Shown: positions 7,159 through 14,705 of the stretch, piece after piece
Layout: the number at the start of each line of letters is the position of its first letter
How positions within the stretch are numbered: the stretch's first letter is position 1
Origin: JAAYZQ01 sp034428935
GTDB lineage: Bacteria > Chloroflexota > Anaerolineae > JAAYZQ01
Direction: 5' to 3'
DNA: 16,868 nt
Assembly (NCBI GenBank): GCA_034428935.1
Contig: DAOUHB010000203.1
Coordinates: 1 to 16,868 of the forward strand
Translations under genes and position numbers: made by a program
The notes under the pieces: generated by a model
Seen by the model: only the letters and a program-made list of their open reading frames with translations
Databases searched by the model: none
Told to the model about the DNA's origin: nothing

Positions 7159-8003
7159 CGTTCTTCTCCTTCTCTTTTTCTTTTTTCGAGGATATGTTGC
7201 CCCAGCTCCTGGACGGTCAGGGCCGTGGGCGGCAGCCCCAACCGGGGCGGGAGCGCCTGCGACAACTGGGTGATCTGGGGAGGGAGCACGTGCGTGCGGC
7301 CCAGGATCTCGGGCTGGGCCAGGACCTCGGCGGTGGGCCCATCCAGGAGGACCCGGCCGCCGTGGAGGACCAGGGTGCGCGCCGTGTACTCGGCGATGAG
7401 GGACATGTCGTGGGTGACGACGAGGACCGTGTGTCCTTCCCCGTGTAGCTGGCGGGCAATGCCCATGATCTGGTGGCAGCCCTTGTAGTCCTGCCCCGTC
7501 GTGGGCTCGTCCAGGATCAGGATGCGGGGCTGCATGGCCAACACCGAGGCGATGACGACCTTGGCCCTTTCGCCCTTGGGCAGGGCCGGTGGGAACTCGT
7601 CCCGCACAGCATCGAGCCCCGTGGCGGCAATCGCCCGGTCCGTCCTGGCCCGTATCACGTCCCTGTCCAGGCCCAGGTTTCGCGGCCCGAAGGCAATCTC
7701 CTCCTCCACGGTCTGGGCAAAGAGCTGTTGATCCGGGTTCTGCAGGACAAAGCCGATGCGCGTCGCCAGCTCGCTGACGGCAAGCCGGCCGGCGTCCTGC
7801 CCCTCGATCCAGACCTTGCCGGCCGTCGGCCGCAGCAGCCCGACCAGGTTCTTGAGCAGCGTCGTCTTGCCGGCCCCGTTCTCGCCAATGATCCCCAGGA
7901 ACTCCCCGCGCTGCACGGTCAGGTTGAGGCCAAGCAACGCGGGAGCCCGGCCCGCGTCGTAGGCAAAGGTGAGGTCCTGGGTGCGAATGGCCGGCGTGCT
8001 CAC
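7155..8003 (-). CDS. ecfA2: ECF transporter ATP-binding protein, second subunit (EcfA2-like)
   Basis: The 282-residue ABC ATPase is of the CbiO/EcfA type. It has Walker A GENGAGKTT (40-48), Q-loop VLQNPDQQLF with Gln88, Walker B ILILDEP (161-167) with its catalytic Glu, and switch histidine VTHD (His198). The ABC signature is degenerate: LPKGE (141-145) instead of LSGGQ. The C-terminal extension ends in a very basic/acidic tail (EKRKREGEER). GTG at 8003 is the start, overlapping the preceding ATPase stop as GTGA. It pairs with the neighbouring EcfA1 to energise EcfT. The complementary loss of motifs in the two ATPases is reported under findings. Confidence 0.92.
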   Translation of the reverse strand: MSTPAIRTQDLTFAYDAGRAPALLGLNLTVQRGEFLGIIGENGAGKTTLLKNLVGLLRPTAGKVWIEGQDAGRLAVSELATRIGFVLQNPDQQLFAQTVEEEIAFGPRNLGLDRDVIRARTDRAIAATGLDAVRDEFPPALPKGERAKVVIASVLAMQPRILILDEPTTGQDYKGCHQIMGIARQLHGEGHTVLVVTHDMSLIAEYTARTLVLHGGRVLLDGPTAEVLAQPEILGRTHVLPPQITQLSQALPPRLGLPPTALTVQELGQHILEKRKREGEER

Positions 8004-8866
8004 GTTCCCCGGCCGCCTTCCAACAGTGCTTCGACGCCCCGGCGGGCATCCGCCAGGGTGATGGGAAAGTCGGGGAGGGGGCAGCCCTCGCGGGCCAGGT
8101 AGCTGGCCAGTTGCGACACCTGCGGCGAGCGGATGACCACGCGGGCCAGGAGCGCCTCGTCGGCAAACACCTCACGTGGCGTCCCGTCGGCCACCAGCTC
8201 GCCCTCGTGGAGGACGAGCACGCGGTCGCAGAACTCGGCCACCTGCTCGCCCTCGTCGGTGGCCATGACGATGGTCATGCCCCGCTCCCGGTTCAGCTTC
8301 CCGACGATGGAGAACAGATCTGCCGTGCCAACGGGGTCCAACTGGGACGTGGCTTCGTCCAGGACCAGGATGCCGGGCATCATGGCCAGGGCAGCGGCGA
8401 TGGCCAGGCGCTGCTTTTGCCCGCCCGAGAGGGTGGCGGGTGGCTGGTCCTCCAATCCCGCCAGGCGGACCGCCTCCAGGGCCCAGGCGGCGCGCCTCAG
8501 GATTTCGGCCGGTTCCACGCCCAGGTTTTCGGGGCCAAAGGCCACTTCGTGGAGCACGGAGGTGGTAAACAACTGGGTTTCCGGGTCTTCCAGGACGATG
8601 CCCACCTTGCTGGACAGGCGGGCAAAGCCTTCCACCTGGGTGTCGAGCCCGGCGACCGTGACCCGGCCGCGCATCCGGCCGCCCCGCGTGGTGGGGATCA
8701 CGCCGTTCAGCATCTGGCAAAAAGTGGACTTGCCGGCCCCGTTCTCGCCCAGGACGGCCACAAACTCGCCCTCCTGGATGGAGACGCTGAGGCGCGAGAT
8801 GGCGCGCCGCTTGCCGCCCGGGTAGCGATAGGAAACCTGGTCAAAGACGATGGCTGGCTGGGACAC
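8000..8866 (-). CDS. ecfA1: ECF transporter ATP-binding protein, first subunit (EcfA1-like)
   Basis: The 288-residue ABC ATPase has Walker A GENGAGKST (40-48), canonical signature LSGGQ (146-150) and Walker B GILVLDEA (165-172). Its Q-loop glutamine is replaced by Glu93 (VLEDPETQLF), and the switch-histidine position reads MATDEGE, with Thr203. GTG at 8866 is preferred because GAGGG lies eight bases upstream, but in-frame GTGs at 8875 and 8890 are possible; the latter would overlap ecfT by 13 bases. The stop overlaps the EcfA2 start (GTGA). Together with EcfA2 it forms the motor of the uptake transporter. Confidence 0.92.
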   Translation of the reverse strand: MSQPAIVFDQVSYRYPGGKRRAISRLSVSIQEGEFVAVLGENGAGKSTFCQMLNGVIPTTRGGRMRGRVTVAGLDTQVEGFARLSSKVGIVLEDPETQLFTTSVLHEVAFGPENLGVEPAEILRRAAWALEAVRLAGLEDQPPATLSGGQKQRLAIAAALAMMPGILVLDEATSQLDPVGTADLFSIVGKLNRERGMTIVMATDEGEQVAEFCDRVLVLHEGELVADGTPREVFADEALLARVVIRSPQVSQLASYLAREGCPLPDFPITLADARRGVEALLEGGRGT

Positions 8867-8877
8867 GTGGGACACCC

Positions 8878-9681
8878 TCAGAAGACCCACGCGGCGGCCG
8901 CGGCCAGCCCGACGTACAGCACCGTCGCGCCCACGAAAAGCCAGTCCATGGTCCGCATGCGGATGTCTTGGACAAACGTGCGGGTCTTGCTGGCGCCAAA
9001 GGCACGCGAATCCATGGCCACGGCGATCAACTGTGCCCGGCGCATGGCGCCAATGACGAGGGGCGTCACCAGCGCCGGATAGGAGCGCAGCTTTTCCCAG
9101 AAGCGTCCCTTCTCAAAGACCTGCATGGCCCGCAGCCGCTGGGCATCGACGATGACGTTGGCCTCGTCTTGAAGGACAGGGATCAGGTTGATGGCCGTCG
9201 TCATGGAATAGGCCACGCGATAGGGCAGGCCCATGCGAACCAGGCCCAGGGTCAGCAGGTGGACCGGCGTCGTCAGGCTCACCAGGGGCAGGATGAGGAT
9301 CACGGCAAAGAGGCGCAGGATGATGAGCACGGCAAACAGGATCCCCTCCAGCGTGATCCGGCCGATGCCTCCGACGATGGGCACCGCGGTGGGGATGATG
9401 GGATAGACCAGCGACGTCTCTCCCGGGTAAAAGAGGGCCTGGACGACAAAGAGGAACAGGGCCAGCCCGGCCAGCGCCTTGCCCGTGTCTCCCAGCATGG
9501 CCATGGGGAGGCGGGCGATTCGCCACAGGAGGAGCAGCGTCAGCCAGATGGCGGCTACCAGCCAGATGCGTTGCACGATCAGGATCAGGCCCGCCAGGAG
9601 CAACATAAAGATGATCTTGGCCCGGGGATCGAGGCGATGGAACAGCGTGTCGCCGGGCACGTACTGGATCAGCGGGCTCAC
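8878..9681 (-). CDS. ecfT: ECF transporter transmembrane coupling protein EcfT
   Basis: The 267-residue integral membrane protein couples the two ATPases to the S component. It starts with the family hallmark DTLFHRLDPRAKIIFMLLL (11-29). After its hydrophobic segments come the two coupling-helix motifs that contact the ATPases: AQRLRA (180-185) and MDSRAFG (223-229), the latter close to the usual Ala-Arg-Gly motif. GTG at 9681 overlaps the stop of the DHPS-like gene as GTGA. The ecfT-ecfA1-ecfA2-ecfS set is a complete group II-like module with its own dedicated S component in one transcript. Confidence 0.93.
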   Translation of the reverse strand: MSPLIQYVPGDTLFHRLDPRAKIIFMLLLAGLILIVQRIWLVAAIWLTLLLLWRIARLPMAMLGDTGKALAGLALFLFVVQALFYPGETSLVYPIIPTAVPIVGGIGRITLEGILFAVLIILRLFAVILILPLVSLTTPVHLLTLGLVRMGLPYRVAYSMTTAINLIPVLQDEANVIVDAQRLRAMQVFEKGRFWEKLRSYPALVTPLVIGAMRRAQLIAVAMDSRAFGASKTRTFVQDIRMRTMDWLFVGATVLYVGLAAAAAWVF

Positions 9682-11051
9682 CCGTCCACCTCCCGATGGT
9701 GGCCGGGCAGGCGCTCATCCCGGTAACCCCAGCGCAACGGCTGGTCCTGCACGTAGCGCTTGCCGAGGCGCAGCGCCAGAGAGGCCTTTTCCAGCTCTCG
9801 TCCCAGGTAAAAGGCGTGGCCGGCGTCGCCCTGGAGCGCCATCTGGTCAAAGATGGCCTGCGGGTCGGTGCCGGCGATGAACTGCGCGCCATTAAAGGCC
9901 ACGATCTGCTGCCCGTCGCAAAAGATGCGGTAGTTTCGGTCGCGGACCCTGGCTTGCATCTCCCGAAGCTGGCCCTCGGCGAGGGACTGAAAGGGAGGGT
10001 CCTTGGCGACGATGAGGCGGTCGTCCAGGTTCTTGGGCGGGACCTTGTGCCGGCTGGCATAGTGCATCAGCCTGCGGGCCGCGTCCACCTCTCGCACCGA
10101 GCCCCAGGCCCAGGGGATCACTTCCGTGGTGAGGACGTATTCGATCCCCAGCTCGGCCACGATGCCCATGAGCAGGGCATTGACCCCGGGGCTGTCGGCA
10201 TCGGTCAGCTCGGTGACGTTGGCAATGCCCATGAGCATCTCCTGGTCGGGAAATCGGCGCCGCGCCTCCACGTAGCGAGCGATGGACTCGGTGAAGCCAA
10301 ACATCAGGGGATTGATGACCGGGTCGACGATGTAGGGCACGCCCCACGACTCGAGGCGCTCGACGTTGCGCTCCAGGCTCTCCAGGCCCTGGCCAAAATC
10401 GGGTATGACGACGACCTTCCGGCAGCTCACCTCCCGCGCGATCTCCAGGTTCGAGCCATTGACACTCAACAAGTAGTCAAAGCCGGCCCGGTTCGCCCGC
10501 AGCACGTCCTCGCGGTGGAAGGTGTCGAGGCTGACGAGAAAGCCGCGGGCCTTGAGCTCTTGCAGCACCTCCACAATGTGCGGAAAGTCACTCCCGGCCA
10601 GCCAGCCCAGGTCCAGGACGTCGGCGCCGCTCTGGCGGTAGTACTCGGCCTGGGCCAACAACTGCTCCATGGGCCACAGAGGCGCATCGGCAATCTCGGC
10701 CAGGATCTGGCATTCGTAGGCGGACAGATCCACCGCCTGGCCCTCGACCCCGAACCAACGGGGGATGTCCAGCAGGTCCTTGGGGCCCCGCTCAACCCGG
10801 GCGCCCGTCCGGGCCTCCAGGTCGGCCAGGTCGCCCTGGCACCAACCGGGCACCAGGATCAGGTCGACGCTGCCCTCGTAGGACAGCCTGGGAACGATCC
10901 ACTCCACAGACAGGAACGCGGCCACGGTGATGGGCAGCTCGGCGATGACGTATTCGAAATCGCCCTCCATGCGGTCCAGGAGGTCCCGCAGGGGCCCGGC
11001 CGCCAGGTGGCCGGTGACAAACAACACGCGGCGGGGCTGGGGGCCGGTCAT
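9678..11051 (-). CDS. Dihydropteroate synthase-like protein (MJ0107/DUF6513 type)
   Basis: The 457-residue product has an N-terminal domain of about 100 residues (RRVLFVTGHLAAGPLRDLL, then VDLILVPGWCQGDL), as in DUF6513 proteins. A dihydropteroate-synthase-type TIM barrel follows, with SGADVLDLGWL (141-151), FLVSLDTFHRED (171-182), LLSVNGSNLE (194-203), YIVDPVINPLM (240-250) and GIANVTELTDADSPGVNAL (275-293). The C-terminal segment (about 370-457) is separate. The family is found in methanogens and in methylotrophs near tetrahydromethanopterin genes, not in ordinary folate operons. Its exact reaction is not certain; a pterin-arylamine coupling or related step is inferred from the fold. ATG at 11051 overlaps the flavoprotein stop (ATGA), and the stop overlaps ecfT (GTGA), so translation is likely coupled. 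Confidence 0.87.
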   Translation of the reverse strand: MTGPQPRRVLFVTGHLAAGPLRDLLDRMEGDFEYVIAELPITVAAFLSVEWIVPRLSYEGSVDLILVPGWCQGDLADLEARTGARVERGPKDLLDIPRWFGVEGQAVDLSAYECQILAEIADAPLWPMEQLLAQAEYYRQSGADVLDLGWLAGSDFPHIVEVLQELKARGFLVSLDTFHREDVLRANRAGFDYLLSVNGSNLEIAREVSCRKVVVIPDFGQGLESLERNVERLESWGVPYIVDPVINPLMFGFTESIARYVEARRRFPDQEMLMGIANVTELTDADSPGVNALLMGIVAELGIEYVLTTEVIPWAWGSVREVDAARRLMHYASRHKVPPKNLDDRLIVAKDPPFQSLAEGQLREMQARVRDRNYRIFCDGQQIVAFNGAQFIAGTDPQAIFDQMALQGDAGHAFYLGRELEKASLALRLGKRYVQDQPLRWGYRDERLPGHHREVDG

Positions 11052-11575
11052 GCCAGCGCCTCCAGGGCTCCCCTGAGCTCGTCGAGGCTGGAGACGACGG
11101 TGACTCCCGGGAAGGAGCACAGGCGGGCAACCATTTCCAGATCCACCGGCCGGGGAAAGACCGTGACCAACTCGCCGCCCGGGCCGGGCGAGTCGATCTC
11201 GGGCGCCACGTCCGTAGGCAGGACGATGACGGGCACGCGGGACTTGCCTGCCTGGGCAAAGAGGTTGGTGATGAGGCTGTCGGCGATGCCGTGGACAAAC
11301 TTGGCGGTGCTGTTGCCCGTCGCCGGGGCCACGACGAGGCAGTCGTACTCGCCCCGGAAAAAGCGGGCGACGTGGGGGGCGCTTGCCCCGGTCCGGCTTT
11401 CGTGGTAGATGCGCCGGGCGCCCCCGGCCAGGCGCGCCTCCAGGCCGTACATGCGCACCACCTCCTCGGCCGCCCTGGACAGGAACAGGTGCACGTCGGG
11501 CAGGCCGGCGACGACCTCGGCACAGCCCGCCAGGAAGTGGCCGGCCCCGGTGATGCCCCAGGCGACACACGCCAT
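11048..11575 (-). CDS. dmrB: AfpA/DmrB-type flavoprotein (putative dihydromethanopterin reductase)
   Basis: The 175-residue product is a flavodoxin-fold flavoprotein (PF02441 type) closest in pattern to archaeoflavoprotein AfpA and dihydromethanopterin reductase DmrB. These use FMN to pass electrons, and DmrB reduces dihydromethanopterin to H4MPT. Visible features are WGITGAGHFL (6-15), which binds the FMN phosphate region, and VVAPATGNSTAKFVHGIADS (81-100), followed by LFAQAGKSRVPVIVLPTDV, typical of the family. ATG at 11575 lies one base after the upstream stop, with GGAGG five bases before it. The DHPS-like neighbour supports an H4MPT role. The symbol is by homology and context, since related flavoproteins act on other substrates. 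Confidence 0.8.
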   Translation of the reverse strand: MACVAWGITGAGHFLAGCAEVVAGLPDVHLFLSRAAEEVVRMYGLEARLAGGARRIYHESRTGASAPHVARFFRGEYDCLVVAPATGNSTAKFVHGIADSLITNLFAQAGKSRVPVIVLPTDVAPEIDSPGPGGELVTVFPRPVDLEMVARLCSFPGVTVVSSLDELRGALEALA

Positions 11576-11576
11576 G

Positions 11577-13601
11577 CTAGCCTCCGGTCCCCAGGGGCGG
11601 CTTGATGTAACCGCCGGCCCCCTCCATGGCGCCCACCACCAGGTGGTCGACGCGCCCGTTCACCGCCTCCAGCTTGCCGTAGGCCTCCACCGTGGCGCCG
11701 GGCTCGGCGACGTCGCAGTAGAGCCCCTCGTGGGAGACGATGGCGCGCACGCCGGCGGCTTCCGCGTCGCCCTCCAGGACCTCCACGCCCTCCACGCGAT
11801 AGATGGCCGGCAGGAACAGGGCTTCGGAAACGTCGGCGAGGACGGCCCGCAGGCGGGCGAGTCCCCGGGCCCGGTACGTCCGCTGGCCGTACTCCTCGTC
11901 TATCTCCTCGTCGCGCCGGATGGCGTGGATAGAGACGTAGCGGGGGCCAAAGTAGCCATAGTTCCAGCGGCGGCGGGCCAGGTAAGCCGCCTCGTCAACG
12001 GACAGGGGATGATGCTCGGCCACCCGCGCGCACCACCCCGCGCGCTCCTCAGCCGACGGACGGCGAAACTCGTCCGTCCCCTCCGGCCCCAGCCGGTCGC
12101 GGAGCAGGGCAGCCTCGGCCCGGCCATAGACCAGGAGATCGATGTCGGAAAAGTCCGGGTTGTGGGTCGCGGTCAGGAGCGAGCCGGTCACCCCCATGTC
12201 GTGGGCGGACAGCCCGGCCAGGCCCGCGATATAGTCCACCAGGGCGCACGTCTCCTCCTCCAGAGCATCCCGGGGGCCGGCCAGGATCTCTTGCAGGCGC
12301 TCCCGCGGCCGGAAGTAGCGGGCCACGCAGTCGCGCGGCACCATGGAAAAGCGAATGTCGCGCACGGGGCAATCGGAGACATAGTGCGGATAGTTGGCCT
12401 CCAGGTAGCGCAGCGTGCCGGCGACGGTGGAGACGTGATAGTGCGCCAGCTCGCGGCGGTAGGCCCTCTCCCCGTCGCGCCACTTGCCCCCCGGATCGGG
12501 CGTGTATTTCAGGTAGGCCGTGTATCGGTCGGGCGGGTGCAGGTAGCCGGTCACGCAGAAGAGCATGCCTTCCCGGGTCTGCAGAAAATCCCGGTCCTTG
12601 GGCTTTTCGCCGGCCGCCGGACCCTGGGCCGCCTCCCCGGCATAGGGGGCTTCCTCCCCAGGATCCACACCCGCGGTGTCCTCCTGGTGGCCGTGGGCGC
12701 CGTGCTCGTGGCCCGCGTGCTCGTGCCCCGCGTGGTCGTGGCCGCCATGTTCGTGCGCCGCATGGCCGTGTTCACCGTGGCCGTGTTCGCCGTGGCCGTG
12801 GCCGCCGTGCTCGTGGCCATGATGGTCGTGATGGCCGTGGCCCCCGTGCCCGGCCTCCGCCGCTTCTTCCCCGTCCTCCGCCCCGCCGAGGGTCTCCCCG
12901 ATAGAGATGCGCAGCAGGTTGGGAAGGGGCAGCTCCCGGGTGCCCGCCCCGTAGCCGATCTGATCGACGCGCATGGCCGGGCCGGGGCCAAAGCCGGCAG
13001 CCAGCGACGCGAGGATGGCGGCGCCCGTGGGGGTCACCAGCTCGGCTTCCACGTCGCGGCCATAGATGGGAACGCCCTTCAGCAGCTCCGCGGTGGCCGG
13101 CGCCGGCACCGGGATGACGCCGTGGGCGCAGGTGATGGTGCCGCGGCCGACGTGGACGTGGGAGGCATAGGCCCGCTCCACGCCCAGGAGCCAGAAGCCC
13201 GTCACCGCCCCCACGACGTCGACGATGGCGTCCAGCGCCCCCACCTCGTGAAAGTGGACGTGGTCGACGGGCGTGCCGTGGACCCGGGCCTCCGCCTCGG
13301 CCAGCCGGCGAAAGATGGACAGGCTGCGGGCCTGGACCGGAGCGGGCAGCCCGCTGCCCTCTATAATCTCCTCAATGTCATGCAGGTGGCGCGCCACGCC
13401 CTGCTCCTCGGTCTCGACCTCGACGTGGATGCCCCGCAAACCCTTGCGCCGCACCTCGCCGGCGACGATGCGGTAACCATCCAGGCCCAGCCTGGCCAGC
13501 TCCGCCTCCAGTCGCTCCAGCGACAGGCCAGCGTCCAGCAACGCCCCCAGGACCATGTTGCCGCTGATGCCGGCGAAACAGTCCAGGTATGCTATCCTCA
13601 T
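11577..13601 (-). CDS. LarC1 - His-rich linker - nucleotidyltransferase fusion protein
   Basis: The 674-residue protein has three parts. Residues 1-237 are a LarC N-terminal half: MRIAYLDCFAGISGNMVLGA, VDHVHFHEVGALD, PVPAPAT and AELVTPTGAAIL, ending LLRISIGE. Residues 252-305 hold 24 histidines among Gly, Glu and Ala. From about 339 there is a predicted nucleotidyltransferase of the archaeal COG1665 kind, with CVTGYLHPPDRYTAYLKYTP, the catalytic pattern GS (473-474) ... DID (486-488) and a C-terminal beta-rich segment. The normal LarC2 half, which binds CTP, is absent. The neighbouring upstream gene encodes the same nucleotidyltransferase architecture alone. ATG at 13601 is chosen for its AGGTGAGG ribosome site; the frame is open 12 codons further upstream. 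Metal-dependent nucleotide chemistry is inferred; the reaction is unknown. Confidence 0.82.
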   Translation of the reverse strand: MRIAYLDCFAGISGNMVLGALLDAGLSLERLEAELARLGLDGYRIVAGEVRRKGLRGIHVEVETEEQGVARHLHDIEEIIEGSGLPAPVQARSLSIFRRLAEAEARVHGTPVDHVHFHEVGALDAIVDVVGAVTGFWLLGVERAYASHVHVGRGTITCAHGVIPVPAPATAELLKGVPIYGRDVEAELVTPTGAAILASLAAGFGPGPAMRVDQIGYGAGTRELPLPNLLRISIGETLGGAEDGEEAAEAGHGGHGHHDHHGHEHGGHGHGEHGHGEHGHAAHEHGGHDHAGHEHAGHEHGAHGHQEDTAGVDPGEEAPYAGEAAQGPAAGEKPKDRDFLQTREGMLFCVTGYLHPPDRYTAYLKYTPDPGGKWRDGERAYRRELAHYHVSTVAGTLRYLEANYPHYVSDCPVRDIRFSMVPRDCVARYFRPRERLQEILAGPRDALEEETCALVDYIAGLAGLSAHDMGVTGSLLTATHNPDFSDIDLLVYGRAEAALLRDRLGPEGTDEFRRPSAEERAGWCARVAEHHPLSVDEAAYLARRRWNYGYFGPRYVSIHAIRRDEEIDEEYGQRTYRARGLARLRAVLADVSEALFLPAIYRVEGVEVLEGDAEAAGVRAIVSHEGLYCDVAEPGATVEAYGKLEAVNGRVDHLVVGAMEGAGGYIKPPLGTGG
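12687..12848 (-). repeat. Sequence encoding the 54-residue His-rich tract
   Basis: This segment encodes irregular HGH, HEHGGH and HAGHEH units with 24 histidines in 54 residues, in frame within the LarC1-nucleotidyltransferase gene. At DNA level it is a run of imperfect 6-12 base repeats built from CAC/CAT plus GGC/GAG codons, so copy number probably varies between strains. Such tracts in metallochaperones bind or store nickel, cobalt or zinc. Confidence 0.9.
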
Positions 13602-13667
13602 GAACGACCTCACCTCTCTAGAAGTATCCGGCGGCACACGATGGCCCCGCCGCCCCGGGATGCAGCC

Positions 13668-14684
13668 TCAGGGTCGGGCCAGGAGCCAATCGCCGGCCTG
13701 CCCGCCGACGACCAGGCGATGGTGGCCCTTGCCCGTCTCGCAGGCGACCCTCTCCACGCTGCCGCGCGCCTCGACGATCTCTCCGGCCCGCGCCTGGTCG
13801 CTGAACCGGCCGCGGAAGGAGACGATCTCTTGCAGGTCATCGACCATGACCCCGTCCAGGACGGTGACCTGGCGCAGCGCATAGCGGCACGGCGTCCAGA
13901 TGGCATCGCCATCGCCGGCGACGGTGGCCCTGACCGTGGCCGGGCCCACGGGCCGATAGCGCCGATCGCCGTACGTTTCGTCCGACTCGCCGGGATGCTT
14001 GACAAACCGCAGGAAGAAGGAGCGGCCGCGATAGCGGCCCTCGTTGACCTTGCGGCGCTGGAGGCGGGCGAAATCGTGAAACGTGAGGGGGGTATCCGGG
14101 CTGTGGGCCGCGTGCAGCCCTCGAAGCTCTTTCTCGTCCAGGGGTCGGACGGGGCCACCCGCCTGGCGAAACAGCCCGGCGACGGCGCGGTGGACCGCCC
14201 GGCCGGCCTCCTCACCATAGACCAGCAGGTCGAGGTCCGAATCCGGCCGGTGCGTGCCGAGCATCACCGAGCCCGAGACCCCCAGGCCGGACCACGGCAC
14301 GCCCGCTGCCTCTTGCAACCCCCCGGCCAGGCCCAGGGCATCCTCTTCCACGGGATCGGCCGGCCCCGACCGGCGGAGGCGGGCCAGGAAAGCGCAGGGG
14401 TCGTGGACGGCCGCCACGCTGGCGCGGGGCACGCTCTGCGCCTCAATGCCGAGGACCGGATCGTTGCACAGGTACTCGGGGTGCCGCGCCCGCAACAGGT
14501 CCACCTGATCCTCGAAGCGATAGACCCGGCGATAGGCCAGTCCCTCCCGCTGCCGGTCCCCCAGGGGATCGGGCAGATAGCGCAAATAGGCAATCCATCG
14601 ATCGGGGGGATGGAGACTGCCCTTCACGGTAAAAATCCAGCCGTCGATGGTCTCGACGGCAAATCCCTCGACGACTCGCTGCAT
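13668..14684 (-). CDS. Predicted nucleotidyltransferase (COG1665-like), first gene of the operon
   Basis: The 338-residue product is similar along its length to the C-terminal part of the next protein. Shared blocks include FTVKGSLHPPDRWIAYLRYL (18-37), GVSGSVMLGTHRPDSDLDLL (135-154) with the pol-beta-type GS (138-139) and DLD (150-152) metal-binding aspartates, and a final beta-rich segment with EARGSVERV (305-313) and HHRLVVGG. Archaeal homologs (COG1665, predicted nucleotidyltransferases) share this pattern; their substrate is not known to me. Start ATG at 14684 has GGAAGG eight bases upstream; ATG at 14690 is the alternative. The stop is 66 bases before the fusion gene, the largest gap in the operon. 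The His-rich and LarC1 parts are absent here. Confidence 0.78.
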   Translation of the reverse strand: MQRVVEGFAVETIDGWIFTVKGSLHPPDRWIAYLRYLPDPLGDRQREGLAYRRVYRFEDQVDLLRARHPEYLCNDPVLGIEAQSVPRASVAAVHDPCAFLARLRRSGPADPVEEDALGLAGGLQEAAGVPWSGLGVSGSVMLGTHRPDSDLDLLVYGEEAGRAVHRAVAGLFRQAGGPVRPLDEKELRGLHAAHSPDTPLTFHDFARLQRRKVNEGRYRGRSFFLRFVKHPGESDETYGDRRYRPVGPATVRATVAGDGDAIWTPCRYALRQVTVLDGVMVDDLQEIVSFRGRFSDQARAGEIVEARGSVERVACETGKGHHRLVVGGQAGDWLLARP

Positions 14685-14699
14685 CACCATAGCCTTCCC

Positions 14700-14705
14700 A
14701 TTATA
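14700..14705 (-). promoter_or_regulatory. Candidate -10 element for the eight-gene minus-strand operon
   Basis: A perfect TATAAT (complement of 14700-14705) sits 15 bases before the ATG at 14684. At 18 bases spacing the -35 reads TTGCGG (complement of 14724-14729), matching only TTG. If it is used, the transcript would have an 8-10 base leader that starts inside or near the ribosome site, so the mRNA would be nearly leaderless. No other good promoter is visible in the 143-base divergent gap up to mfnB. Confidence 0.35.

Noticed and set aside
7155..7200. A-rich tract at the end of ecfA2 as a programmed frameshift site
   Set aside because: The codons read GAA AAA AGA AAA AGA, which does not form the required X XXY YYZ heptamer in frame. 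The tract is explained by the charged tail and the ecfS ribosome site.
12687..12848. Plus-strand reading of the His tract gives a Val/Ala-rich stretch that looks like a membrane segment
   Set aside because: It is the reverse reading of CAC/CAT and GGC codons. The His-rich frame is embedded in a gene with family support on both sides.
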